A stretch of DNA of 64,000 bases, taken from Nocardiopsis sp. CNR-923. GTDB lineage: Bacteria; Actinomycetota; Actinomycetes; Streptosporangiales; Streptosporangiaceae. The stretch is from NCBI RefSeq assembly GCF_001942255.1, contig NZ_MKKC01000065.1:166240-230239 (forward strand), in the 5' to 3' direction. Position 1 is the stretch's first letter. Each line of letters opens with the position of its first letter. The notes under the pieces were generated by a model. That model saw only the letters and a program-made list of their open reading frames with translations, did no database searches and had not been told where the DNA came from. This document shows positions 9,584-18,630 of the stretch, piece after piece. The translations under genes and the position numbers were made by a program.

Positions 9584-12500
9584 TCAGGACCGGGCCCGTT
9601 TCGGCGGGCGGCCCCGGCGAGGCGGGAGAGGAGCCCATGTTGTCACCGTCTCCTCCGACAGGCCCAACCGCTCCAGGAACCCCTCGAAACGCCTGCGCGG
9701 CCATGACGAGTCAGGGGGGGCGTGAACGGGGCCGATACCCGCTCCGACCCGATCCACCCAGGGCAGCACCTCGGCCAGGCCCGCGAGCAGGGGAACGACG
9801 GCGTCCAACGCGGCGGTGGGGGGAGCCAGGTTGTCGTCGACGATGTCCACCAGCACACACGCGCGTTCATGGGCGTCCCATCCGGCCCATCCAAGCACGG
9901 TGGTCGGGGCGAGCACGGATGAGGTGCTCGGCGTGTAGGTGATGAACCGCTCGTTGGGTAGGTCGAACTTGCCGCGATTGGCCCAGTACTCGCTCCTGAG
10001 GAAGTCGGTCGACCTGTACTTCGGCGGCACCGGGAGCTGGTGCTCTCCCTTCCACTGAAGATCCCACAGCCTCCTCCACTCGGCGTGCTTCTTCAGCCCC
10101 GAGGGACGCAGCCGGAGCGCCGTGAGGAAGGGGACGTGCTCCGGTCGCAGCAGTTCGGGCAGTACCGTGCGAGGACTGGATCCGGGGTTCAGGGCCTCCA
10201 CGGCGGCGAGGACGTCCGGATCGTTTTCGAGCAGGCCGACCAACTCGGCCAGGGTTCGGCTGACGGGTCGTTCCGTGCCGTCCGCCCTCTTCGCGTACCA
10301 GAGTTCCCGGCGCTCGCAGCGGTCCAGCAGCCAGGAGGTGACGGCGGGTTGCCACACCTGCTCCCATGAGGGGGTGGTCCAACGGTGCTTGAAGTCCGGC
10401 CGTTCCAGAACCCCGAGGACGGGGTTGCCGTCGATGGCCGCGATCCGTTCCGACACCGTTCTCCGGTAGTCCGCGCTCCAGTGGTCGGGCGGTTCGGTGA
10501 CCGGGTGTGCCGCGTGCCGGTGGAACCAGGCGCTCTTCTCGGCCCCGGAAGCCATGTCGGAGGCCAGAACGATCTCGAAGGCACGCTGCCCGATGGCGAC
10601 GCCGTTGGGCAGCGCCTCAGGGGAGACCCGTGAAAGGCTTCCCTTGGGGATGAGTCCGTACGCCTCGTACGTGCGCCAGTCCAGCTCCTCCTGCAACATC
10701 ACCATGCGGTCGAGGGTGGCGCGCCACTCTCGACCCAGCGCGGTGATGCGGTCCTGTGCCGGCGTGCGCCCGGGGTCGCCGGCCTCGTCGCGTAGTTCCA
10801 GCAGGCGGCGCGCCAGGGCATCGAGTTCGCGGGGGAGTTCGGTCTCTCCTGCCTCGGGGAGGGGAAGGTCGCGCATCCGGGTCGCGGTGAACTCGTAGAT
10901 GGTGTCCCAGCTGTCACCGGATCTGAGCTGCCCGTCCCGAGGGTTGCCCTTGGCGTTGCTGACCTGTTTGAACCAGAAGCACGCGGTGGAGCTGTTGAGT
11001 ACCCCGAGCAATTCCAGGACCTGGTTGTCGGTCACAGACGGGGGCAGTTCGATGACGGGTGCCGAGTTCAGCGGGGCGTTGGCATCCCGACGGAGCGCGA
11101 AGTGGGGGTGGGTCGCCACCCAGGGGAAGATGATCGACCACGGTGAGGCATCGTTGCTGACCGTCAGCTGGTGCCAGTCGTACCAGGCCTTTCCCTTCGA
11201 GCGCAGGCGGTCCTCCAGGTGACTCCGGTAGGGCCAGAGCCGACGTTGGTGACCGGGGAAACCCTGAATGCTCGCGACGCTGGCCGGATTCTCCCTGTCT
11301 CGTGGGAAGAAGGCCACCTGTTCACTGTGGACCTGCCAGTCGCGGACCTCGGATCCGGTGACGAGGTCGATGGTCGCGGCCGGTTCGGCACCCCAACGTC
11401 GCATGGCGGCGTGGGAGGAGGCAAACAGGTCGTCAGCGCCGGTGCTGGCGACATAGCCGATGCGATGGGCATGATCACTCAGCCGTCGGCGAGACCGCAG
11501 CGCTCGCAAGACCGTCTCGGTGTCCGGAGTGGCCAGGTTCCACGGGTGTTTGTGGTACTCCGCGAGAAGGCGGTCCTGGGACACCGTCCACGGGTCCTGA
11601 CTGGGAATCTCGGCCAGGCGGTTCTGGATCGACACCCACACCTTGCCCCGAGCCGGATCGGCCGGAACGGAGGGTTCGCCGCGCAGGCCGCTGACCACAG
11701 TCACCCGCGATTGGGGGGTCGGCTGTCGATTGCGGCCGATGAGGATCAGGGTGGGTGTGCCGTGCCCGGGGATGTAGGCACCGGAGGTGTCGATGATGCG
11801 GTCCAGCTGCACGGTGGGGAGGAGCACTTCGACGAGGGGTTTGCCGAACTCCCGCTTGGTGAAGGAGGTCGCGAGCAGGAGACCGACGCGTCCGTCCGCA
11901 CGGGCGAGGGAGAAGGCCCGCTCGGTGAAGGGCACGGTCATGGCGAAGGCCCCGGACCGGGCGCTGGGGTAGGCGCTGCGGTAGGCGTCGGCCTTGTCCT
12001 TGTCCCGGGGAACCAGGTACGGGGGGTTGCCCACCACGACGTCATAGGAGGAGCAACCGAGGACGTTCGCGGCCCTGGCCCAGAACGGCCAGGAGGACGC
12101 TGCCTCGAAGCGGTCGGTGAACGGGCCGGAGGGGGCGCCGTGCCCCTCCAGGAGCGAGTCCGCGCCGACCACGAGAATCGACCAGTGCTCCTCGTCGCCG
12201 GGCTCCGCCTCTTCGGCCAGCCCAATCGCTTCGATCGCCAGCCGGAAGCGGGCGACCATGGCCGCGAAGGGGTTGCGATCGGCACCGTGGACACAGGTGA
12301 GGGCACGGCCGACCGCTTCGCTCGGGGAGAGTTCGGGCTGCTCGGAGCGGATCCGCTCCAGGACCAGGGGAAGTGCCTTCACGAGGAAGCCGCCGGAGCC
12401 GCACGCCGGGTCGATGAGCCGGAATCCGTGTTCGGTGATGGGTGCGGAATCCCGTAGCGCGGGTTTCAGTGTCTCGTCCAGGAGCAGCTCGATGACGAAG

Positions 12501-13051
12501 TCCGGGGTGGTGAGAAGGGCGTCGTTCTTGCGCGAGTCCTCCGAGATGCCCTGGTACAGGCGGCCGAAGATCGTGGTGTCGAGTTCGGGGCCCTGGGGTG
12601 GGGTGTCCGGGGAGGCCGGTGCTCGCAGGGAGGGGCGGTCGGGGCCGCGCCAGTACGAGACCAGTCTGCGGGCGATGCCGGGGGGGAGCCGATGCCTCCG
12701 CCACGGTTCGATGTCGTGCGGGAAGGCGGCGGCCAGGACAGGGTGTGCCTGGACCACTCGGTTGATGGCCAGTTCGATCGTTCGGAACGGATCCACGGAT
12801 TCAGCGTCCGCCAGTGGCTCCGGTCGTTCGGGGGAACCGGGGGCCGGTACGTCCGTCCGGCTGAGCGATCTGTCGGACACGAGACCGTTGTCCTCACAGA
12901 ACGTGACGAATGTTGTGGCAAGGGCCCACATTGCCGCGGAGTGTTCGCGCTCGCGCCACGTGGACGAGGAGGTGGGTGCTGAGCCTCGGAGGCCGTCGAG
13001 GGCACCCCACACGATGGATTGAAGTTCTCTCAGCAACGAGGTCTGGGTCAT
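9584..13051 (-). CDS. drmMI: PglX/DrmMI-type adenine-specific DNA methyltransferase
   Basis: This large intact N6-adenine methyltransferase has about 1155 residues from ATG 13051 (MTQTSLLRELQ; an in-frame ATG at 13129 lacks a ribosome site). The SAM-binding motif I is DPACGSGGF (about residue 213) and the catalytic motif IV is NPPY (about residue 342). The C-terminus matches PglX proteins, with STDFLRSEYWANRGKFDLP near its end, and it parallels the second copy at 26160-29882 over its whole length. Class 1 DISARM uses a methylase of this type to mark host DNA, and it lies upstream of drmAB on the same strand, so drmMI is the best label. It could instead be a second BREX PglX. Codon use is uniformly GC-rich, unlike the other copy. 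Confidence 0.88.
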   Translation of the reverse strand: MTQTSLLRELQSIVWGALDGLRGSAPTSSSTWREREHSAAMWALATTFVTFCEDNGLVSDRSLSRTDVPAPGSPERPEPLADAESVDPFRTIELAINRVVQAHPVLAAAFPHDIEPWRRHRLPPGIARRLVSYWRGPDRPSLRAPASPDTPPQGPELDTTIFGRLYQGISEDSRKNDALLTTPDFVIELLLDETLKPALRDSAPITEHGFRLIDPACGSGGFLVKALPLVLERIRSEQPELSPSEAVGRALTCVHGADRNPFAAMVARFRLAIEAIGLAEEAEPGDEEHWSILVVGADSLLEGHGAPSGPFTDRFEAASSWPFWARAANVLGCSSYDVVVGNPPYLVPRDKDKADAYRSAYPSARSGAFAMTVPFTERAFSLARADGRVGLLLATSFTKREFGKPLVEVLLPTVQLDRIIDTSGAYIPGHGTPTLILIGRNRQPTPQSRVTVVSGLRGEPSVPADPARGKVWVSIQNRLAEIPSQDPWTVSQDRLLAEYHKHPWNLATPDTETVLRALRSRRRLSDHAHRIGYVASTGADDLFASSHAAMRRWGAEPAATIDLVTGSEVRDWQVHSEQVAFFPRDRENPASVASIQGFPGHQRRLWPYRSHLEDRLRSKGKAWYDWHQLTVSNDASPWSIIFPWVATHPHFALRRDANAPLNSAPVIELPPSVTDNQVLELLGVLNSSTACFWFKQVSNAKGNPRDGQLRSGDSWDTIYEFTATRMRDLPLPEAGETELPRELDALARRLLELRDEAGDPGRTPAQDRITALGREWRATLDRMVMLQEELDWRTYEAYGLIPKGSLSRVSPEALPNGVAIGQRAFEIVLASDMASGAEKSAWFHRHAAHPVTEPPDHWSADYRRTVSERIAAIDGNPVLGVLERPDFKHRWTTPSWEQVWQPAVTSWLLDRCERRELWYAKRADGTERPVSRTLAELVGLLENDPDVLAAVEALNPGSSPRTVLPELLRPEHVPFLTALRLRPSGLKKHAEWRRLWDLQWKGEHQLPVPPKYRSTDFLRSEYWANRGKFDLPNERFITYTPSTSSVLAPTTVLGWAGWDAHERACVLVDIVDDNLAPPTAALDAVVPLLAGLAEVLPWVDRVGAGIGPVHAPPDSSWPRRRFEGFLERLGLSEETVTTWAPLPPRRGRPPKRARS

Positions 13052-13165
13052 GCTCTGCCTAGCCGGTCGGGGGTCTTTCCTGCTCGGGCCGGTTCTTCTG
13101 TCTCCGGGGGACGATCGTGGCTTCTCCATGGCCAGTTTAATGGTTCATGTGCGTGCGATAATTAT

Positions 13166-13194
13166 TTGTGGGTGCTGAGAAGGATCGCTAGTCT
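13166..13194 (+). promoter_or_regulatory. Putative vegetative promoter upstream of the small membrane protein gene
   Basis: TTGTGG at 13166-13171 and TAGTCT at 13189-13194 are separated by exactly 17 bases in an unusually AT-rich patch (ATAATTATTTG). They read toward the small membrane protein gene, leaving a leader of about 100 bases. The same AT-rich patch lies upstream of the divergent methyltransferase and may serve both directions. Confidence 0.5.
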
Positions 13195-13301
13195 GGTGCA
13201 CACAAGCTCGAACGCGTGCCATGTCCCGCCCGTGCTGGCCGCGATGCGTCTCAGGACTTCACGTTCCGTGATTTCGCCCCCCACGAAAGGTGCTGCGCCC
13301 C

Positions 13302-13505
13302 ATGTCCTCCAACTCCGTTGCGGTACTGGCCGCCGTGATCGCCATCGTTCTTGTCGCCGTACTGGCCGCTCTGGTCGCCGCCTTCGTCAGCCGTGAAGGG
13401 GGCAACCCCTGGTTCACGGCGCTGCGCGCGAGTGGAGCGGCTCTGCTCGCCACCCTCGGAACCGTCACCGCCATGGCGGCCTTCGTCTTCAGCGCGCTCG
13501 GGTGA
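13302..13505 (+). CDS. Small two-helix membrane protein
   Basis: This 67-residue hydrophobic protein has two predicted transmembrane segments: VAVLAAVIAIVLVAVLAALV near the start, and ALLATLGTVTAMAAFVFSAL at the end. A short charged loop (SREGGNPWF) separates them. ATG 13302 was chosen over GTG 13290 because AAAGG at about 13286 is then at a workable distance. The gene has its own promoter-like element upstream and a strong hairpin immediately downstream, so it forms a separate unit between the methyltransferase and pglW. No family was recognised. Small membrane proteins in defence islands can be effectors, but nothing here proves that. Confidence 0.6.
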   Translation: MSSNSVAVLAAVIAIVLVAVLAALVAAFVSREGGNPWFTALRASGAALLATLGTVTAMAAFVFSALG

Positions 13506-13515
13506 CCCCCCCTTT

Positions 13516-13549
13516 CTCGGTTCCGGGGCCACCGAGTTCCGGAACCGAG
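13516..13549 (+). terminator. Hairpin terminator after the small membrane protein gene
   Basis: A perfect 11-bp stem has arms CTCGGTTCCGG at 13516-13526 and CCGGAACCGAG at 13539-13549. It begins 10 bases after the stop codon of the small membrane protein gene and separates it from pglW. Confidence 0.7.
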
Positions 13550-13592
13550 GCGCGCTCGGGGCCGTCTCCGTGCCTTCGCTGTGACTGACACA

Positions 13593-13616
13593 CCCGTCTT
13601 ACGGGAGTCCTATGCT
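13593..13616 (+). promoter_or_regulatory. Possible pglW promoter with a small inverted repeat
   Basis: TATGCT at 13611-13616 is a reasonable -10 element 45 bases before the pglW ATG. The inverted repeat CCCGT-CTT-ACGGG (13593-13605) lies where a regulator could overlap the promoter. The -35 element is poor (GACACA or CTGACA with 18-20 base spacing), so this is tentative. Confidence 0.3.
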
Positions 13617-13660
13617 GGGAGGCCGGGCGGGCTGGCGCAGAACTGGAGAGGCGGACCCAG

Positions 13661-16600
13661 ATGGCGAACCGATGGTGGGGAAAGCCCTCGGAGTTCCCCT
13701 GGGAGCAGTCCGCTCTCGAACACGTCCGCGCGCACTTCCCCGACCGGGAGCCCTACCGGGCCTGGGCCGGGTTCACCTTCACCGCCCGCAACCAGCGCAT
13801 CCGCGAGTGCGACCTGTTCGCCGTCACCCCCCGAGGGGTCTTCCTCGTCGAGATCAAGAGCCACCGGGGCCGGGCCGCCAACCACGGCAGCGAGTGGATC
13901 TTCACCAACGGGCACCGCAGGACCATCACCAACCCGTTGCATCTGACCGACCTCAAGGCCAAGGAGCTCAAGAGCCGCCTGCAGTGGGCGGTCGACAGGC
14001 TCGGCCTGCGCGGTGTGAGAGTCCCCTTCATCGAGGCCGGTGTGTTCCTCTCCGACGAGGGCCTGCGCTGCGACTTCGACGAGGTGCAGAAGGCCAAGGT
14101 CTACGGCCGCGAGGGGCTGGAGCACCAGACCTCACTGCCAGGCATCTGGAGCGGGCTCCTCGGCGCCCCGCACAGCCAGGTCGACCCCGGCTTCCTCAGG
14201 AACGTCTCCCGACTCATGGAGACGATCGGGGTCGTGCCCATGGACCGGGCGCTGACCCTGGGGGAGTACACCCTGGAGAAACGCTCCTTCGACAGCGGGC
14301 CCACCTGGACCGACTACCAGGCCGAGCACCAGCGGTTGGGCGGCACCAGCCGGGTGCGCCTCTACCACTACGGCGAGACCGACAGCGAGGACGAACGCCG
14401 GTCGGTCGAGCGCGCCGCCAAACGCGAGTACATGTCCCTGGAGGGCATCTCGCACGAGGGCATCGTCAAGGCCGAGTACTTCGGGGTCATCGAGGAGTCG
14501 AGCAAGGACCTCGGCCCCGCGGTCGTCTTCCGGCACCACTCCTCCTGGCAGCGCCTGGACCACTTCATGGCCGAGCACGGCCACGGCCTCGACGTGGACA
14601 CGCGGATGGAGATGGTCCGCCAGCTCGCCGAGGCGGTCAACCACGCCCACCGCAACCGCCTCTACCACCGTGCCCTGGCCGCCCGCAGCGTGTGGGTGGA
14701 GATGGACGGCGCCTACCCGCGCCTGTACATCGCCGACTGGCAGGTCGCCTCCCGGGAGAGCCTGCGGCTGCGCGGCGGAGTGCACACCCGCCACACCTCC
14801 TCGCGCGCGGGCACCTCCCACCTGGAGGAGGTGCTGGGCGGGCGCGCGTTCGCCGCGCACGTCGAGAAGGCCGCCGAGGCCTACCTCGCCCCGGAGTTCC
14901 CCGACTACACGCGACGCGCCGCCCCCCAGGACATCTTCGGTCTCGGGGCGCTCACCTACCTGGTCTTCACCGGCCGGCCGCCGGGCCGCGACCGGAGCGA
15001 GCTGAGCCAGCAGATCCAGGAGCACGGCTGCCTGACCCCGGCGGCGATCAGCGACGACGTCGTGCCCCAACTCGACACGCTCGTGCGCGAGTCGACCCGG
15101 CGCTCCCCCAACGACCGGCTGGCCAACGTGCAGGCCTTCCTGCGCATGCTCGACCAGGTCGAGGAGTACCTCACCCTTCCCGAGACCATCACCGACCCCC
15201 TCGACGCCCGCCGCGGGGACGAGGTCGTCCAGGGCTGGAAGGTCCGCGAGGTTCTGGGCAAGGGGGCGACCGCCCGCGCTCTGCTCATGGCGCGCGACGG
15301 CCGCCCGGAGGAGGTCGTCTACAAGGTCGCCCTCAACCAGGAGTCCGCCGCCAAGGCCCTGCGGGCCGAGGCCGAGACCCTGCGCACCGTCGCCGGGAGC
15401 ACCAGGATCGTGACGCTGGCCGCCACGGGCGACGAGAGCGCCTCCGGCGTCCTGGAGATCGGTGAGCGCACCATCCTGCCCCTGGAGCGGGCGGGGCAGA
15501 GCACCCTCGCCGACTACCTGTCCCGCCAGGGAGCCCTGGGCCCCGGCGAGCTGCTGGGCTTCGGGCGGCACCTGTTCGACGCGGTCGAGCACCTGGAGGA
15601 GCACGAGGTCTTCCACCGCGACGTCAAACCCGCCAACCTCGGCGTCCGGGAGACCCGCAAGCAGGGCAGGGCCCTGGTGCTGTTCGACTTCTCCCTGTCC
15701 CAGGCGTCCGTGGAGAGCGTCAGCGCGGGCACCCGCGGCTACCTCGACCCCTTCCTGGGGCAGGACCGCCCCTACGACGACGCGGCCGAGCGCTACGCGG
15801 TCGCCGTGACCCTGCACGAGATGGCCACCGGAGAGCTTCCGGTCTGGGACGACGACGGTGTGGGCCCGGAGTTCCTCGGCGACGACGTCGTGGTCCCCCG
15901 TCTGGCCGAAGAGGCCCTGCCCAAGCAGAGCCGCTCCGCCCTGGTGGCGTTCTTCCACCGGGCCCTGCACCGCGACCACCGCCAGCGCTTCGGCGCGTTG
16001 GCCGACATGCGCGACGCCTGGGAGTCCGCCTTCCGCTCCGGATCGGTCACCGACCAGGTCGAGGAGAGCGAGGAGACCCGGCTGCGCAACGCCGGGGCCG
16101 CCACGCTGGACACACCCCTGCACCTGGCCGGCCTCACACCGTTGGCGCTGGACGCGGCCCAGCGCCTCCTGCGCTGCGACAAGGTCGGAGACCTGCTCAG
16201 CAAACCGGTCCGGGAGATCACCCACATGCGCGGTGTCCCCCTGGCTGTCCGCAACGAGCTGCGCAAGAGGGCCTCCGAGTGGCGCAGGCGCCTGGACGTG
16301 GCCGAGTACGCGGTCGCGACCCGGGCCAAGCTGCCGGCCGGCGCGGGGGAGGACGTCAAACGCAACGCCGTCCTGGACCAGGTGATCCGCCAGTTTCTCC
16401 CGACCACCACCGACGCCAACCGGCAGTGGGTGCGCGTGGTGCGGGAACTGGTCGGCATCCCGGAGGGGCGCAAGGGCCGCAAGCACTGGTGGCCCACCCG
16501 GCGCGAGGTCGCCCGCTCACTGGGGATCCCCCGCTCCCTGGTGGAGGAGAGCCTGCGCCAGGCGCACACCTACTGGAGCAAGAACGCCTCCCTGCTGGGA

Positions 16601-17932
16601 TCGGTCCGCGACGACGTCGTGGACATCCTGTCCCGCAACGGCCGGGTGCGCGAGGTCGGACAGATCGCCGCCGAACTCCTGACCCTGCGCGGCTCCTCCC
16701 TGGAGGGCGACGAACGCTCGGTCTACGCCCTGGCCGCCGTGCGCGTGGTCGCCGAGTACGAGGAACAGCGCGTCGAGCAGCGGTTCGTGGTCCGCAGGTA
16801 CGACCGCAGGGTGCTGGCCGCGCGGGTGATCGACGACGACCCCCGCGTGCCGGTCGAGGGCGACCTGTTCGACTACGCCGAACTCCTCGGGCTGCGCGCC
16901 GACGAACTCGTCCGCCTCGGCGACGCCGACCTCCTGCCCAGCCCCACCGCGGTCAGGGAGGCGCTGCGCGCGGTCGACGCCCCCGAGGGCATGGAGCCGT
17001 TCACCGACACGGCGCTGGTGCAGATCGCGGCGGCGGCGTCCGGCAACGCCGAGGCCACTCCGCGCCTGGAGCTCTACCCGGCCGACCTGGACCTGGAGCG
17101 CGCCTTGCGGATCACGCAGGCCGTCGGCTACCTGGGCAAGCCCGGGATCACCCCGGAGCAGATCCAGGACCGGGTCCGGTCGCGGTTCCCGGCGCTGCCC
17201 AGGCCCGACGAGAAGCGGCTGCGGGCGCTGCTCAAGCGTCGGCACCCCAAACTCCAGGAGACTCCGGTCGGCGGCACCGTGTGCTGGTACCTGGAGCCGG
17301 AGGTCACCACCTACCAGCCCTCGACCCACACCGGACACCACGAGCCGGACCGGGTCGACGCCGCCTCGGTCCAGACGTGGGACCGCCTGGCGCGGGCCGT
17401 GGCCGGGGGCGGCTACCGGGCGGTCAAGACGTGGATGCCCGACACCGAGCGGGTGGCCCACACGCTGGGGCGGATGCCCGGTGTGGTGCCCTTCGACGCC
17501 TCCGCCGAGTTCGTCCACGTCGTCGACGAGGTCATGGACGGCATGGGAAGCGCCCTGAACTGGGACATCCTGAGCGAGGCCGACAACAGCCGCCCCGAGC
17601 CGTTCAACCGGATGCTCGCCGAGGTGTTCCGCCGCCTGGGGGACCGGGTGCGGGCGGCGGGGGCCGACGCGCCCTCCGGGCACGGCGTGGTCCTGCTCCA
17701 CCGGGCGACCCCGCTGGCGCGCTACGAGCCGGGCCGCGCCCTGCTGGGCAGCCTCGTCCAGGAGGCCCGCGAGGCGAACCGCAGCCCGTACGGACTGTGG
17801 CTGCTGTGCCCGATGCGCGGACCGCAGGCCGTCGCCGCCCTGGACGGACGCTCCGCGGGCATCATCGGCGAGTCCGAGCAGGTGCTGCTGCCCAGGGGGT
17901 TCTCCGCGCCCGAGGCGGCGTTGGCGCGCTGA
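13661..17932 (+). CDS. pglW: BREX type 2 serine/threonine kinase PglW
   Basis: This intact 1423-residue protein begins at ATG 13661 behind GGAGAGG. The N-terminus is a NERD nuclease-related domain (ECDLFAV near residue 50 and VEIKSH near 64 give the D...ExK pattern). A first kinase-like domain has HRALAARSVWVEM near residue 336, where the catalytic HRD is HRA, so it looks like a pseudokinase. A second kinase domain follows, with glycine loop VLGKGATARA (about 533), YKVAL lysine (about 555), HRDVKPANLG (about 652) and DFS instead of DFG (about 676). About 700 C-terminal residues remain uncharacterised. PglW is the kinase of the Pgl/BREX-2 phage-resistance system. Here it is separated from pglX by 8 kb. 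Confidence 0.93.
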   Translation: MANRWWGKPSEFPWEQSALEHVRAHFPDREPYRAWAGFTFTARNQRIRECDLFAVTPRGVFLVEIKSHRGRAANHGSEWIFTNGHRRTITNPLHLTDLKAKELKSRLQWAVDRLGLRGVRVPFIEAGVFLSDEGLRCDFDEVQKAKVYGREGLEHQTSLPGIWSGLLGAPHSQVDPGFLRNVSRLMETIGVVPMDRALTLGEYTLEKRSFDSGPTWTDYQAEHQRLGGTSRVRLYHYGETDSEDERRSVERAAKREYMSLEGISHEGIVKAEYFGVIEESSKDLGPAVVFRHHSSWQRLDHFMAEHGHGLDVDTRMEMVRQLAEAVNHAHRNRLYHRALAARSVWVEMDGAYPRLYIADWQVASRESLRLRGGVHTRHTSSRAGTSHLEEVLGGRAFAAHVEKAAEAYLAPEFPDYTRRAAPQDIFGLGALTYLVFTGRPPGRDRSELSQQIQEHGCLTPAAISDDVVPQLDTLVRESTRRSPNDRLANVQAFLRMLDQVEEYLTLPETITDPLDARRGDEVVQGWKVREVLGKGATARALLMARDGRPEEVVYKVALNQESAAKALRAEAETLRTVAGSTRIVTLAATGDESASGVLEIGERTILPLERAGQSTLADYLSRQGALGPGELLGFGRHLFDAVEHLEEHEVFHRDVKPANLGVRETRKQGRALVLFDFSLSQASVESVSAGTRGYLDPFLGQDRPYDDAAERYAVAVTLHEMATGELPVWDDDGVGPEFLGDDVVVPRLAEEALPKQSRSALVAFFHRALHRDHRQRFGALADMRDAWESAFRSGSVTDQVEESEETRLRNAGAATLDTPLHLAGLTPLALDAAQRLLRCDKVGDLLSKPVREITHMRGVPLAVRNELRKRASEWRRRLDVAEYAVATRAKLPAGAGEDVKRNAVLDQVIRQFLPTTTDANRQWVRVVRELVGIPEGRKGRKHWWPTRREVARSLGIPRSLVEESLRQAHTYWSKNASLLGSVRDDVVDILSRNGRVREVGQIAAELLTLRGSSLEGDERSVYALAAVRVVAEYEEQRVEQRFVVRRYDRRVLAARVIDDDPRVPVEGDLFDYAELLGLRADELVRLGDADLLPSPTAVREALRAVDAPEGMEPFTDTALVQIAAAASGNAEATPRLELYPADLDLERALRITQAVGYLGKPGITPEQIQDRVRSRFPALPRPDEKRLRALLKRRHPKLQETPVGGTVCWYLEPEVTTYQPSTHTGHHEPDRVDAASVQTWDRLARAVAGGGYRAVKTWMPDTERVAHTLGRMPGVVPFDASAEFVHVVDEVMDGMGSALNWDILSEADNSRPEPFNRMLAEVFRRLGDRVRAAGADAPSGHGVVLLHRATPLARYEPGRALLGSLVQEAREANRSPYGLWLLCPMRGPQAVAALDGRSAGIIGESEQVLLPRGFSAPEAALAR

Positions 17933-17949
17933 CCCCGGTCGACGGGGTC
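17931..17949 (+). terminator. pglW terminator
   Basis: GACCCCG (17931-17937) and CGGGGTC (17943-17949) form a 7-bp stem overlapping the pglW stop codon. A T-rich tail (TTCGTTCCTTC) follows, which is typical of an intrinsic terminator. Confidence 0.6.
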
Positions 17950-18064
17950 TTCGTTCCTTCGAGGAGGGGCCGGCCGGGGCGCACTGCCGTGGAACGTGGA
18001 GTCGGGCCGGGACCGGGGGAACCGAACGTGTCCTCACCGGGCACGGCGGCCGGGTGCCCGCAGT

Positions 18065-18379
18065 GGCCTGGTCGCCCGCCCAGGCCGACTCCGTGCCATC
18101 GGTGACCAGGACGCTGTAGGAACCGGCCAGTGCCCCGAGCCGGTCGGCGCAGGTGGCGGTGTCGGGCGCGCTCGCCAGAAGCCGTTCGATGTGCGGCGTG
18201 GTGGCGAAGCACTCGCCCAGGAACACGGCCTGGCGGCGGTCGCTCCGGTGGATGCGCACCTGTTCGGCGGGCCAGGCGCCGCAGAGGTGGAGTTCGTGCC
18301 GCTCACCCGGCCCGGCGGAGGACGTTCGGGCGTTGTCGGGGGCCTTGGAGACGCCTGCGTAGTAGGACTGGGCAAACAC
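18065..18379 (-). pseudogene. Lasso peptide cyclase (asparagine synthetase-like), N-terminal fragment
   Basis: GTG 18379, preceded by AAGGAG at good spacing, opens MFAQSYYAGVSKAPDN. About 105 residues later the frame reads GALAGSYSVLVTDGTESAWAGDQ. This matches the N-terminal glutaminase-like domain of lasso macrolactam synthetases, which activate the Asp or Glu side chain of the precursor core. The match stops at about 18065. The rest of the roughly 600-residue enzyme, including the ATP-pyrophosphatase domain, is absent, and the next sequence is the 3' flank of pglW. The position directly downstream of a lasso precursor supports the call. No PqqD-like carrier, leader protease or exporter gene is present. 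Confidence 0.65.
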
Positions 18380-18430
18380 CGATACTCCTTCGGGGAGGCG
18401 GGTGCGGCCGGTCGGCCGCACCCGGTGGAC

Positions 18431-18577
18431 TCACCAGTAGCGGGAGGTGTTCATGTCGGCGGTGTCCTGAGAGCCGCTGCCCAGGACGACGTCTCGGACC
18501 TCGCCCAGGCAGGTGATGGTCGGCGGTTCGTAGACGGTCTCGACCATGGGCTGTGCGCCGGTGTCCTGTTCGGTCAC
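18431..18577 (-). CDS. Lasso peptide precursor
   Basis: A 48-residue precursor starts at GTG 18577 with an excellent ribosome site (GAGGAG, 7 bases upstream). Its leader ends YEPPTITCLGEVRDVVL, matching the actinobacterial lasso leader pattern YxxPxLxxxG recognised by the PqqD-like carrier. The likely core is GSGSQDTADMNTSRYW: Gly1 and Asp9 can form the 9-residue macrolactam ring and the 7-residue tail ends Tyr-Trp. The usual Thr at leader position -2 is Val here. Starting the core two residues later would put Asp at position 7, so the boundary needs mass data. The cyclase next to it is truncated, so the locus probably makes no peptide as it stands. Confidence 0.72.
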   Translation of the reverse strand: MTEQDTGAQPMVETVYEPPTITCLGEVRDVVLGSGSQDTADMNTSRYW

Positions 18578-18630
18578 GGGCTTCTCCTCACAGGTAGGAA
18601 TTGGCCTTCCGGTGCGCCGCACCGGCTGCA

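Noticed and set aside
14132..16486. A 784-residue minus-strand frame inside pglW
   Set aside because: It is a GC-rich shadow of pglW, with no ribosome site and no recognisable domain.
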